From: CAWDCV01 sp963728125
GTDB taxonomy: Bacteria > Actinomycetota > Actinomycetes > CAWDCV01
Assembly: GCA_963728125.1 (NCBI GenBank)
Contig: CAVSIZ010000015.1
Location: forward strand, 211,568-275,567
Length of the DNA: 64,000 bases
Direction of reading: 5' to 3'
Shown here: positions 45,138 to 54,277 of the stretch, piece after piece
Position numbering within the stretch: the stretch's first letter is position 1
Layout: each line of letters starts with the position of its first letter
Notes under the pieces: generated by a model
The model's input: only the letters and a program-made list of their open reading frames with translations
The model's database searches: none
What the model was told of the DNA's origin: nothing
Program-made: the position numbers and the translations under genes

Positions 45138-45413
45138 TCAGTCGTCGCCGCCGTCCTGGGGTTCGGTCGTGATGCTGCCACGCTCGGGGAACCACTTCCG
45201 GAACTTTGTGATGGCAGCACCGATGGCCGCGACCGTCCCGGTCGCCACGAGCTCGATAACCACTTCGTGGGTGACATCGCCCATGCCCCGGTGCTCGTCG
45301 GGCATGTCGTACGGCTGGACCGCGACGCCTTCCTCCCTCAGCGAGTGCGCCAGCGCACCAACCAGGGCCGGTGGCCCTTGATAAGTGATCCGCCGGGCCT
45401 GCGTCGGTGTCAT
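45138..45413 (-). CDS. Hypothetical protein (possible effector-associated-component type)
   Basis: A 91-residue protein: a polar N-terminal half (ARRITYQGPPALVGALAHSL), then a hydrophobic helix (VVIELVATGTVAAIGAAITK) and a charged end (FRKWFPERGSITTEPQ). The hydrophobic stretch followed by a Trp/Arg patch resembles the small 'effector-associated constant component' proteins of actinomycetes, but this is only a visual resemblance. No partner effector is adjacent. Confidence 0.55.
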   Translation of the reverse strand: MTPTQARRITYQGPPALVGALAHSLREEGVAVQPYDMPDEHRGMGDVTHEVVIELVATGTVAAIGAAITKFRKWFPERGSITTEPQDGGDD

Positions 45414-45954
45414 CCGGCCACGGTAAAGGTGAGAGCGGCGTCGTGTCTTTCACAGCACCATCTGGCGGCGCTCCCCATCGGCATTGCGGGAGCAGAACCA
45501 AGGTCCAAGGATGGATCGATAATCGGTTAACCAACGCATGGGTGGGGTCCATGGGGAATCCGTGACCTCCTGCGGCGAGGCCGTGCCGAGTGGAATGACA
45601 ACGAGCGGCGTCATGGCGGCAAAGGAAGCGCGTCGAGAGGGCGTACGCCAAGAAGCAGCAGCGGCCGCGGCCGTACGACGCGGATCGGCCAGGACCGCCG
45701 ACCCACAAGCGGTGGCGTCTGACGGCGCGCCGCCCAAAGCCCGGCGTCCTCCGGGCGCACAAGTACGGTCATCGGCACTCGATCGAGAATGGCGACATTC
45801 AGCCGCCGCGGCCGCTACATCCCGGACAGCCTGGAACGGGCGCTGCGGATGTCTTGGCGCCCAGCATCCTTGGAATCCCTCGTCGCTCATCGCAGCAGTT
45901 TGACCGGGCACATCGTCGACACTGCCGACACACGAGCCGTGCCACCTCACAGGC
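45414..45954. other. Gene-poor stretch
   Basis: No supported gene; only low-complexity Ala/Arg-rich open frames. The next dispersed repeat begins at 45,955. Confidence 0.4.
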
Positions 45955-45986
45955 CTAGTAGTGGTCTATTGATGGGCGGTGACGAC
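45955..45986 (+). repeat. Dispersed repeat, copy 3
   Basis: Core TAGTAGTGGTCTATTGATGG followed by GCGGTGACGAC. Same strand as copies 1 and 2. Confidence 0.75.
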
Positions 45987-46237
45987 GGCTGAATGCCGCG
46001 TCCAACGTTCATGTCCGCAGGGACCCAAAATGCGAGAGTGTCGCCAGTCGGCAGCTTGGTTCCGAACTCGACACGGCCGGGGCAACACGTTCGAGGTCTA
46101 TGAACAGCCGCCGGTGCTTCGTGGTGAGCACGTTGCCCGGGGTGCGGCTCGCGTACAGCTGCTGGCCGCCACGCTCGCCGATGCCGGCTCGGTTCTCGCA
46201 GTGAGTACCTAATCAGGCGAGAGGCGAGGCCGCGTTA

Positions 46238-46360
46238 CTAGTGGGCCATTCATGGGGGATCGCGATCCAGCACTGTCCCGGTGAAGGAGACCGGCACACC
46301 TAGCAACGCCGTGACGGGCTTGTCGCTTGGGCAAGTACAGGAGCCGAGTGGGCGGTGAAG
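46238..46360 (+). repeat. Dispersed repeat, degenerate long form
   Basis: Two signals. ACTAGTGGGCCATTCATGGG at 46238 is a weak copy of the core. At 46,307-46,335 AACGCCGTGACGGGCTTGTC repeats the upstream part of copy 1, ending in GTGGGCGGTGAAGATCGAG near 46,349-46,367. No gene is supported between 45,987 and 46,394. Confidence 0.6.
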
Positions 46361-46394
46361 ATCGAGTCATTCCTGGGAGTGATCCTAGAAGCTG

Positions 46395-46862
46395 TTAACC
46401 GCAATGCTCGAACCCACTCAGCGCGCCGCCCGATATGCCGCTCTTCCAGATGACTCCTTGGACCCTGACGCACCGACCATCGGCGTCAGAGCGGTAAGCG
46501 CCTCCGGCGTAGCGGTCGTAGACGCCGTGGTCGCTGGAGATTCGGTCCCCGGGCGAGTAGCGCCGGTTTCCGTCCATGTCCAGAGTCAGGATGACGAGCA
46601 TCTCTGCCCGTCCCACGGAACTCCGGGTGATCGCGCAGTTCTCACCGCCGTTGCGGCTGGAGTACCACAGCTCGAGCGTGCCCGTCCGATTCCCGACGTC
46701 GTTGATGATCGGCCAGGTGTCGATAATGCGCCCATAGCAGCCGGAGTCTCTGACCAAGCCCCGCTTCTCAATCGTCGCGGCGGCGGCCGTCGGAACTAGG
46801 GCGAACGAGAACGCTGAGACCAGTCCGAGGACGAGACCCGTCTTGAACAGTCGTCGTCTCAC
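46395..46862 (-). CDS. Secreted protein of unknown function
   Basis: 155 residues with a signal peptide (MRRRLFKTGLVLGLVSAFSF ... TAAAA) and a mature domain with four Cys (RDSGCYGRIIDTWPII, GGENCAITRSSVGRAEM, DADGRCVRVQGVIW, SGFEHCG), which could form two disulfides. The GTG start has an AAGGAGAG ribosome-binding site. No family recognised. Confidence 0.7.
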   Translation of the reverse strand: MRRRLFKTGLVLGLVSAFSFALVPTAAAATIEKRGLVRDSGCYGRIIDTWPIINDVGNRTGTLELWYSSRNGGENCAITRSSVGRAEMLVILTLDMDGNRRYSPGDRISSDHGVYDRYAGGAYRSDADGRCVRVQGVIWKSGISGGALSGFEHCG

Positions 46863-47212
46863 TGAAGCTCTCCTTCTTAGCGATCACAGCCAGCCGGACT
46901 CATGGAACCAGCGGGGATGAACGGAAGGAATGGCTGTCTGCGTCCGGCTTAGGACTTGTCACCAACCGGTAGCGAAACATCTGTCAACGACGGGTGAAAA
47001 CTGACCCCCGTGTCGACGGCTGAACGTTGATCCCTTTCCGTAGAGCCTGGCTCGAGTCGAGCCGCCCCGTGCGATGGCCGCCTTCGGACATGGCCGCAAC
47101 AGGACCCGATCAGGTTCTCCTAACGGGCTCCAGTGCCACCTACATTGGCGCGATCGGCAGCACCCAGTCACTACGTGCAGCCGCAGCCGGGTTGCACAAA
47201 GGAGGTCGAGCG
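46863..47212. other. Intergenic stretch between divergent secreted-protein genes
   Basis: No gene is supported. It should hold the promoters of both divergent genes; no clear motif was recognised. Confidence 0.4.
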
Positions 47213-47518
47213 ATGAACGCTCGGGGCCTGTCTCGTCAGGTGGATTCCAGACGACGGGGGAGCATCAAGGCAGGACTGACGGTCCTTGTCGTAGTTGCGA
47301 TCATCGGTCTGTGGGCACCAGCAGCCCACGCCGACGGCTGGAAGGTCCAAGCGTCATACCCGTACCAATCATGGTGCGTCGCAGCAGGGAAGTTCTGGGT
47401 CGGCTTCAGTGGCAACCTGAACGACGTCTACACAAAGATCACGGCCTACAGGTGCACCTACAACGCCGGTCGTCCATGGAACTCGAGGTGGCAGTTGTCC
47501 TTGTACCGGGTCTACTAG
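47213..47518 (+). CDS. Small secreted protein of unknown function
   Basis: 101 residues with an N-terminal signal/anchor (SIKAGLTVLVVVAIIGLWAP then AAHADG) and a mature part rich in aromatic residues (KVQASYPYQSWCVAAGKFWV, YTKITAYRCTYNAG, SRWQLSLYRVY) with two Cys. A strong AAAGGAGGT ribosome-binding site decides for ATG 47213. Unknown family. Confidence 0.65.
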   Translation: MNARGLSRQVDSRRRGSIKAGLTVLVVVAIIGLWAPAAHADGWKVQASYPYQSWCVAAGKFWVGFSGNLNDVYTKITAYRCTYNAGRPWNSRWQLSLYRVY

Positions 47519-47703
47519 GTTTGCCAACCCCCTGCGCACTTGGGGTGCGGGACGGACGTCGGTGCGTCAAGGTCACGTGCGTCGTGGCGTCCTGCGAACT
47601 TGAAGGCGGTAGGCGGACCTACCCAGTCGGCAGCTGGCCCGGTCCATGGCGACGGGGCCAGCGTGCGTGTGAACCGGTCGGCGCTACTGCCCGCGCTCGT
47701 TTC

Positions 47704-48255
47704 TCAGCCCCTCAAGCCGCGCAGGGAGCGACCGCCTCGGTCACCGTGGCCAAGGTCTCGGGGACAGGCCGTAGGCGCCTCGAGCGACCGTGGCGGCCTT
47801 CTCATCGGCGGCGAAGCGGACGAACTGAAACCTCGACCAGGCCGGCACGGCGCGGAACACGTGCAGCCCGTCCTGCACCCCCAGTCAATGACCAGCGTCT
47901 CTCCAGGCATCCACACCCCCGGGCGACGGCCGCGATGCTGACCACGGCGCCACGCCTGTTTCTGCTCGGCGACCAGCCGGCGGAAGTTGCGCGCCGATCC
48001 GGCATGGCCGGCGGCACGAGCCTGCGGCAGCAGCCGCTTCGCCGAGATCCGATCGTTCGTCGCCTGCACCCTGCTACGACCAATCCTCAACGTCTCGTAA
48101 GCGCGGCCCCGATCGGGTGGCCGATCGGCAACCTGCTGGTCGCCCGCCGACGTGGCGTCTGCGGCCTGGACGATCGGCTTCACGGTCATGTGAGTCGTGC
48201 CGCAGAACGCGGCCGCAGCCCGATAGCTGCCCACCTGCCGGTAAGCGGCGATCAC
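47704..48255 (-). pseudogene. IS21-family IstA transposase fragment
   Basis: The N-terminal region MIAAYRQVGSYRAAAAFCGT with THMTVKPIVQAAD (HTH), then RVQATNDRISAKRLLPQARA, FRRLVAEQKQAWRR and GETLVIDWG lead into the catalytic domain, where the frame fails. IstA is normally about 500 residues and paired with IstB; both the rest of IstA and IstB are absent. Confidence 0.75.
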
Positions 48256-48328
48256 ATCATCTATCTATCTATCCTTTCCCTCGCGTTCTTCAATGGCCAA
48301 CGGCCCCGCTCGACACGACGAACGAAGG

Positions 48329-48403
48329 GTGGGGACTTCGAGATGGCCACGAATGGGGACCTACACCTGGCCGCCAGTGGGGACTTTTCCATGGCCACGG
48401 ACA
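48329..48403. repeat. IS21-type multiple terminal repeats
   Basis: Three tandem 24-bp units start at 48329, 48353 and 48377, each TGGGGAC-(7-8)-TGGCCrCC-like. The outer end reads TGTCCGTGGCCATGG on the complementary strand, the usual TG-start of IS21 elements. This is the upstream end of the IS21 remnant at 47,704-48,255. Confidence 0.7.
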
Positions 48404-48575
48404 GTCCCACACGCCCTGAAGCGATCGAGGCAGCTGAAGCCGTCACCAGGCGGCGCTGGCTACGAACAGCGTGAGCTGTCCTTCGGTGTGAGCGCGATCG
48501 TGACCGACGCCTTGGATGGGCATGGACATGGGAGCCGGCATGGGGACGTGATCTGGCAACAAGTGGGATGCTGTA

Positions 48576-49541
48576 TCACCCGGAGCGAGCTATGTCGGAG
48601 CGGACCAGTGCGGCGCCCAGCTGCAGCCTGGTTCGGACGCCTTGTTCGTGCATGAGTTCGGCGATCCAGCGCCGCACCGAGCGAACGTTGACGTTGAGGG
48701 ACTTGGCGATTGCCGTGTCGGTGGAGCCGGTCATCAGCATGGACACCAGCATCTGTCGGCGGGTGTCCGGTTCGCCGGTGAACGTGTGCAGGATGGGCAG
48801 GGCCAGGTCCCAGACCGCGTCGAACATGAACGCCAGTGCCTCGACGAGCAGTGGGTAGCGGACGATGGTCGCTCGCAGCTCGTGCCCGGGGTTGTAGGAG
48901 CGCATGGAAGGCACCATCGCTACCTGCGCGTCGACCAAGATCAGCTTCATCGGTACCGGCGCCGTGCGCGCGAGCTCACCCTTCGCGGCGAAGAGGGCCA
49001 TCTCGTGCAGCCGATCGGGGTCGAATCCCGGGTGGTACACGCAGCGGAACGCGACGCCTCGATCCATCGCTCGCCACTCCGGCGTCGTCTGCAGCGCCTC
49101 CTCGGTGATGTCGACCCGGTCGACGACGTAGGGCGGCTTGTCGAACGCGCGGAGCTCGCGACGTGCCGAGTTGCACATTTCGCTGTGTGCGGCGACTACC
49201 ACGTCCCGACCGACCAGCGTTGTTACCCCCTCGGCCTGGCTTGACCCCGCGGCGAGCAGGTGGCTCGCCAAGGACTCCGCCGCCAGCATGGAGCGTTCGA
49301 GTTCGGACAGCCGCTGGGCCTTGAGCTGGTCCACGACGTCCAGGAGTGGCAGGGCGCGCCAGACCCCGTGCGCCGACCCGTTGCCCAATCCCAGGTACCG
49401 CAGTTCCTCCAGTGCCGTGTTCAGGTCCGCCGACTCCAGACCGGTCAGCCCTGCCAGATCCGGCACGGAAGCAGAATCGAGCGGTCCGAGCGCAACGTAG
49501 GCCGCTTCCGCGTTGGCGCTGATCCCCAGGGGTTGCAGCAC
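48576..49541 (-). CDS. TrmB-like / LuxR-type two-domain regulator
   Basis: 321 residues. The N-terminal TrmB-like winged helix (NAEAAYVALGPLDSASVPDL, TALEELRYLGLG) is followed by a sensor-like middle domain (DVVVAAHSEMCNSARRELRA, VAFRCVYHPGFDPDRLHEMA). The C-terminal LuxR-type HTH is TDTAIAKSLNVNVRSVRRWI. This combination is common among streptomycete-type regulators. GTG 49541 is preferred because of an AAAGGAG 6 nt upstream. Targets are unknown. Confidence 0.82.
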   Translation of the reverse strand: MLQPLGISANAEAAYVALGPLDSASVPDLAGLTGLESADLNTALEELRYLGLGNGSAHGVWRALPLLDVVDQLKAQRLSELERSMLAAESLASHLLAAGSSQAEGVTTLVGRDVVVAAHSEMCNSARRELRAFDKPPYVVDRVDITEEALQTTPEWRAMDRGVAFRCVYHPGFDPDRLHEMALFAAKGELARTAPVPMKLILVDAQVAMVPSMRSYNPGHELRATIVRYPLLVEALAFMFDAVWDLALPILHTFTGEPDTRRQMLVSMLMTGSTDTAIAKSLNVNVRSVRRWIAELMHEQGVRTRLQLGAALVRSDIARSG

Positions 49542-50015
49542 GGCTCTCCTTTCGGCGCATGGCCTCCCGAACGTAGCCACTCACGCTGATACAGAGAACG
49601 CGAGGCCAAGAGCCCTCGCATGAACTTGTCCTCAGCAACGGCTATTTGGGACTTTCTCGATTCTTACCTGATCAGCGCTGGAGACGGCCGTTGGCACACC
49701 CTCGGCGACATCGTCCACGAGTAGACCAGACAGATATTCCGACGGCGTGGGCGGAGACGTGGTCGAGCACATCTACTGTCTCACCGGTTAGCCGCACAAC
49801 TTGGCCCTAGCGCCAGTGCGGCCAGCGTCCCGCGGGCCTCGAGATCGAGCACGTCCAGGGTGGCACCGAGGACGGCCGGCGGGTGATGCCGGCGGCGTCG
49901 AACGCAGGTGAGACGTTAGTCTCAGCCCCAGCAAGCCCAGGACCTCGTGACCGAGCGGGTTACGCACCATCAGGGCGCCTACCAAACCGGGCCGAGCAGC
50001 ATCCAAGAGGCCTGC
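49542..50015. other. Gene-poor stretch
   Basis: No intact gene. A possible remnant on the minus strand (VGALMVRNPLGHEVLGLLGL, about 49,900-49,990) is too short to classify. Confidence 0.35.
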
Positions 50016-50047
50016 CAGTAGTGGTTTATTGATGGGCGATCAAGATC
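50016..50047 (+). repeat. Dispersed repeat, copy 4
   Basis: Core CAGTAGTGGTTTATTGATGG followed by GCGATCAAGATC; the first 25 bases match copy 1 exactly. No gene follows directly until the minus-strand gene ending at 50,352. Confidence 0.8.
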
Positions 50048-50351
50048 TACTCGTTCGTCATGCAGTCGTCGCCCACGCTTTGGCAGCTCAACCTTGTTGG
50101 CTTCCGACTATCGACGGATGATCTTGGGGTTGTAGAGTCCGCGTTGCGCCGTCGCTCTTGCGTCGTCTGCCTTCTGCGGCTTTGCCGCCCGTCTTCCGGG
50201 CGGCGGCGATGTGGGGGTCGAGGGTTTCCGGAGCTTGTCGGCGTTCTTGTTGTTGAGGTCGATTTTCGAGGGCTTTGCCTACGCCCTGTGGCATCTGATT
50301 TCTATCGAGATCGCCGATGGGTTCCCGGAAGCCGTAGCGGGCTTGGGACGG

Positions 50352-51122
50352 TTAGCGCCGCACGACGAAACGTGCCTCGATCCGCCATCCGGCGCCTTGC
50401 TGGTCGATCATCTCGAGTTGCCATCTGTAGAGGCCGAACGGATTCGAGTCGGGCGGGCCGAAATCGATGTTGTCGGCGATGAACACCGGGAAGTGGCTGT
50501 GCCCGTCTACGTCGAACGGCGGGTTGATCGCGTCGAGCGGCGGGACGTCGAAGTCGGTCAATGTGGAGAAGCGCTCGCCGCGATGGATGGAGAACCCGGA
50601 GACGTGGATAGGGAACAGCTCGTTCGGGATGATGGATCCGACTAGGAAGTCCGGGGAAGAGCCCTGGGTGCCTGGGTACGGAACGTTCATCCACACCAAC
50701 CAGACGCCGTTGCCGTTGGAGAACTCCGACAACGTGAACGGGCCTCGCTCGTGGTAGCCCTGCGCGTCCACGCCATCGGCAAGCTCATCGTCGTACGGCG
50801 GCTGGTGCGCCGCCCCCGGACCCACCCCGAGGTCTGGGTGGGGAACATGATTTGGCGCCGGCAAAAGGGCCAGAGTGGTTTCCCCAAATTCCGCGTACCC
50901 GGAGTCCGCTGTCCCGATCGGCGCCGAGAACAACCGAAAGCCGACCGGGCGCCAGGTCGGTGTTCCGATCGGGCGCAGCTGCACGTGCTGGCTGGCCGGC
51001 GGGTCCGCGGAGGTGCCGCGATGATGGGTGGTGTCGCCCGCGGCCGGGCCGGCCACTCCGACGAGACCACCTAGAACGGTGACCAATGCGAGAGGTGCGA
51101 ACCCACGTCGAAGCAGACGCAT
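50352..51122 (-). CDS. Secreted protein of unknown function
   Basis: 256 residues with a signal peptide (RRGFAPLALVTVLGGLVGVA then GPAAGD). The mature part is beta-rich and proline-rich (PTWRPVGFRLFSAPIGTADS, FGETTLALLPAPNHVPHPDL, GPFTLSEFSNGNGVWLVWMN, GWRIEARFVVRR). No Cys, so likely a non-disulfide extracellular fold. No family recognised. Confidence 0.7.
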   Translation of the reverse strand: MRLLRRGFAPLALVTVLGGLVGVAGPAAGDTTHHRGTSADPPASQHVQLRPIGTPTWRPVGFRLFSAPIGTADSGYAEFGETTLALLPAPNHVPHPDLGVGPGAAHQPPYDDELADGVDAQGYHERGPFTLSEFSNGNGVWLVWMNVPYPGTQGSSPDFLVGSIIPNELFPIHVSGFSIHRGERFSTLTDFDVPPLDAINPPFDVDGHSHFPVFIADNIDFGPPDSNPFGLYRWQLEMIDQQGAGWRIEARFVVRR

Positions 51123-51219
51123 AACGCCGCCTTCCCCAAAGCAGGGCCCCCGGGGTCGAACCGACTAGCCCACGGGATTAGCCCTTCTCAACCGAATCGG
51201 GGCCCAAGGTACTCCGGCC

Positions 51220-51429
51220 ATGGGCAAGTTGTCGGCGCCGGTCATGGTGACCGGAGCGCTGTCACCATGGGTCGGCGCGGTCGTTGCCGCCGCCCTGCAC
51301 GGCTATGCCGCCATGGTGTGGGTGATGAGCGGTCTTGCCGTCGCCGCTGTCGTGACCGGGCTCGCGTCGTTGCCTCGCGCGGTTGATGAGCGGATGCCGA
51401 CTGTCCGTCGGTCCGGTTCCACCTTGTAG
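51220..51429 (+). pseudogene. MFS transporter C-terminal fragment
   Basis: 69 residues resembling the last two helices of a drug-efflux MFS protein (APVMVTGALSPWVGAVVAAA, AAMVWVMSGLAVAAVVTGLA). The rest of the transporter is absent. No upstream part is visible. Confidence 0.5.
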
Positions 51430-51864
51430 ATGCTGGACGACGCACGCTAGCGAGCTACCGTCCAAGCCAAGCAGACGATGCACGAGCGATGAGTTACACA
51501 AGCGTTTTCGACTTGCACGTGACGGTTTGTACGTGACGTTCGAGCACCTCGGATCTCGACCGTTGCAAGGGGGCTCCAAGGGCACGCGTGGCCATATCCA
51601 ACGGTGCTTATGACGTTGGAGGCGCTACCGCATCGTTGAGGAGCCCCGACATCACTCCGATGTGGATCCTGACCTCGGCTCGCCAACAACCGAGGAGCGG
51701 GGAGAGCGCGGGTGGGCGCACCAGCTTGTTGGCAGTCTGTTAGCAGCCAGTCCCTGCCGAACCGTACCGGTACAAGCGAGAGGCGGACAGTACATTGCGG
51801 TTGGTGGAGTGGTACGGACTGATGTGACGCTGCCAGTCCCCGGCTTCCTTCGAGGGACCTTCAT
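51430..51864. other. Gene-poor stretch
   Basis: No gene, RNA or repeat could be supported. Confidence 0.4.
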
Positions 51865-52326
51865 TTACAGCTCGCAGCGCACCGCGTAGCGGATCGCGAT
51901 GCGGTGACCAATGTCCTCGATAGCAATCAGGTGGTGCCACGTGCGGCCCCACCTGTTCCGATCTCGAACACACACGGTCTTGCCCGGAGGGCGGGCATCG
52001 TACCCCCATCGATCTGAGAGCCGATCGAGTAGGAGCAGGCCCCGACCGCCGAGCGCTTCCTCCGACGCCCGGCGTCGTACGGGCGGTTGCGGGACGTCGT
52101 CGTGCACGGCGACCCGCACCTGATGATCATCGACTACGACATGCACCCGCACTGGTGAATGTGCGTGCATAACCGCGTTAGTCACGAGCTCGGTCACGAG
52201 AAGCATGATCAGGTCGGCGATCTCGGCCTCCGACACCTCGGGTAGCACCCCGCGCACGAAGCTCCGAGCGGCCCGTGGGCTGGTGGGCGAGGCCGGGAAC
52301 GTCGCCCATTGCGACTCGGACACCAC
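51865..52326 (-). CDS. Anti-sigma-factor-type ATP-binding protein (RsbW-like)
   Basis: 153 residues of HATPase_c_2 type: LIMLLVTELVTNAVMHAHSP (N box), VRVAVHDDVPQPP (G1), GGRGLLLLDRLSDRWGYD (G2). Such proteins act as serine kinases of STAS antagonists or as anti-sigma factors. No sigma or STAS gene is adjacent here; the nearest is the operon at 55-57 kb. Confidence 0.82.
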   Translation of the reverse strand: MVSESQWATFPASPTSPRAARSFVRGVLPEVSEAEIADLIMLLVTELVTNAVMHAHSPVRVHVVVDDHQVRVAVHDDVPQPPVRRRASEEALGGRGLLLLDRLSDRWGYDARPPGKTVCVRDRNRWGRTWHHLIAIEDIGHRIAIRYAVRCEL

Positions 52327-52452
52327 ACTGTCATGTCCGAAATGGTCTGCTGCTAACGCGCACGACTCGTCTCGACGTCGTGTCCACGAGGCCGGCCCGG
52401 TGTGCGCTGCGAGACCGCAGCGCTAAGAGGCTCGCCATAGAAAGCCGTGTGC

Positions 52453-52478
52453 GTACTCATTGACGGGCGATGAAGAGC
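52453..52478 (+). repeat. Dispersed repeat, degenerate copy 5
   Basis: Reads GTACTCATTGACGGGCGATG then AAGAGC; it aligns with the 3' part of the core (TTGATGGGCGGTGAAGATC). The surrounding 52,327-52,667 has no supported gene. Confidence 0.5.
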
Positions 52479-52667
52479 AGTTTGCGCCCAAGTGCTGCTT
52501 CGGCGCTACTGGGCAGTAATGCTTGTCACCGCTGGGTGCGCGTTACTGGCGTTTGCCGGCATCGAGCCCAACACATGCCTCGCGGGAACGCGCGGGCTTG
52601 GGATCACCCGGCACGTCGCGCCAGGGTGGCCCAGCATGTGGCGAGACCGATGAGTGCGCGGAGCGAC

Positions 52668-53189
52668 TCACTCGTTTTCTGCCGGGTCTCTTATGGTCAT
52701 GTCGCGCAGCGCGGCGCGGTCGCTGGCTGCTGCGTCACGGTCGGTCCCCGCCCAGATCCGGTCAATGTCCGCCTTGGCTCGATCCTGCTCGTCGAGTCGA
52801 CGATCGTCTCGGTACCGCTGGGCGCGAACCGCGGCCGCGGCTTCGCGGGCCTCGGCGGCGCGGTCGCGAAGCTCAGCCGCGCGGTCCCGCGCGTCCGCCG
52901 CATCGATCAGCTCGCGCAACCGCTCGGCTCGCCTGTCAAGCTGGCCGCGCAATTGCTGGTCGGCGGCGGATCGCTGGGCCGCCGCGTGGTTACGGGTGTC
53001 CGCGGCTCGGTCCCGCGCATCGGCGGCGCGATTACGGCGATCGGCTGTCGCATCGCGCAGGTCGGCTTGGGTCTCGCGCTCGGTGAGCAGCACGTCGCGC
53101 GCATCCGCTAAGGCGGCGCGGGCATCGGCCAGGACCAGGTCCGCCTCCTCGCCAAGCTTCGCCTGGCCGTCGCGGGATTGATCATTCAT
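52668..53189 (-). CDS. Coiled-coil protein with ARDRAA-type repeats
   Basis: 173 residues, almost wholly helical and charged. A heptad-like unit (ADARDRAADTRNHAA, ADARDRAAELRDRAAEARE) recurs about ten times from residue 20 to 160. Similar repeats precede GGDEF domains in some actinomycetes, but no catalytic domain is present. The repetitive composition also leaves long open frames on the other strand. The ATG at 53189 has GGAG 6 nt upstream. Function unknown. Confidence 0.65.
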   Translation of the reverse strand: MNDQSRDGQAKLGEEADLVLADARAALADARDVLLTERETQADLRDATADRRNRAADARDRAADTRNHAAAQRSAADQQLRGQLDRRAERLRELIDAADARDRAAELRDRAAEAREAAAAVRAQRYRDDRRLDEQDRAKADIDRIWAGTDRDAAASDRAALRDMTIRDPAENE

Positions 53190-53758
53190 GAACACTCCAT
53201 TTCAGAGAAGCGCAGAGCGCGCTGGAGTCCGCCATATGCCTCTGCCGTCCGCTGCACGGCGAGTATGCGGCAGCGACCAAGCGCATGCCCGGCCCCGCTC
53301 GGGGAGAGGGTCGCCGCGGGCGTCGACACCAACCTCGGCGAGCACCTCGTGACGCGGATGAGGTGGACTTCCAGAGCCCGTGCCGACGCGGACTCGTAGG
53401 TGTGCTTACCGAACAGGGGGTGCTGCTGAACAGCGCGGCGGCGTCGACCGGCATCCCCCACAGGTGTGACCGCAGCCGGGGCGCGAAACGTGCAGACACT
53501 GTTTCGGTTGGCGCAGCTCAGGCTCAGGCGCGGGGGAGCGGTCGTGCTGGAAGCGATGGGATGCCTGTCGGTTATCGGTCGTGGGGTTGTTATCACTGGC
53601 GCGCCGGGTTCGCAATTGGAGCGTTTGGGTGCGAAACGGGCGGGGTAGATCGCCGACCGGCAGCGCATGGCTGCTCACAGCTCCGGTAGTCCACCGGGTC
53701 TCTGACGGGGGCAGTCCCGGCGCTGTGTCCCGTCCCCACCACGAGCGAGGTAGTGAGC
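53190..53758. other. Gene-poor stretch
   Basis: Only short overlapping frames; no gene supported. Confidence 0.35.
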
Positions 53759-54277
53759 ATGGCAACGTCCGACTTGGGCGGCAACACCGGCACCGGCATC
53801 CCGGAACGTCGTGGATCGCGGCGGGCTCGGTCCACCGGCCTGGCCGTCGCCGCGGCCGGCATCCTGATCTTCAACGTCTCACCCTTCCTGAACTGGGTGG
53901 ACCCCCGCGGAGACGCGAACCCCCGCACCGGCTACGAGACCGACTCACTGGTTCCTTTCATCGCCTATCTGGGCCTCGGCCTTTTGGTGGCGATGGTGTA
54001 CGCGATGAATCGGGCTCGGCGTGGTCAGCACCGCGGGCTGACGCTGGTGTCGATGGCCGTCGGCATCGCCGCCACCCTGCAATGCCTGGTTTTCGCGATC
54101 AACCCGATGGGCGCGCTGGAGCGCGGCGACGATCTGGCCACCCAGATCGGGGTGTACGTCGGCCTGCTCGGCGCAGCGATCTGGGCCATCGGCTCCGGTC
54201 TGCTCGCCAACGACATCGAGGGCGACGACGACGACCACACCGACGCCTACACCCGGGACCCCTCCCGCGACCGCTGA
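53759..54277 (+). CDS. Four-helix membrane protein of unknown function
   Basis: 172 residues with four hydrophobic helices: GLAVAAAGILIFNVSPFLNW, LVPFIAYLGLGLLVAMVYAM, GLTLVSMAVGIAATLQCLVF, and IGVYVGLLGAAIWAIGSGLL, then an acidic tail (DIEGDDDDHTDAY). The gene is intact; the ATG at 53759 is preferred over a GTG six bases earlier because of the ribosome-binding spacing. No family recognised. Confidence 0.65.
   Translation: MATSDLGGNTGTGIPERRGSRRARSTGLAVAAAGILIFNVSPFLNWVDPRGDANPRTGYETDSLVPFIAYLGLGLLVAMVYAMNRARRGQHRGLTLVSMAVGIAATLQCLVFAINPMGALERGDDLATQIGVYVGLLGAAIWAIGSGLLANDIEGDDDDHTDAYTRDPSRDR

Noticed and set aside
45538..45903. 121-codon Ala/Arg-rich frame
   Set aside because: Low-complexity composition, several overlapping frames equally open, no ribosome-binding site.
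48258..48275. TCTA microsatellite (about four units) upstream of the IS21 remnant
   Set aside because: Short and without a gene whose frame it would switch.
52523..53181. Plus-strand open frames over the coiled-coil gene
   Set aside because: They mirror the repetitive minus-strand gene, have Ser/Arg- or Arg/Pro-biased composition, and no ribosome-binding site.
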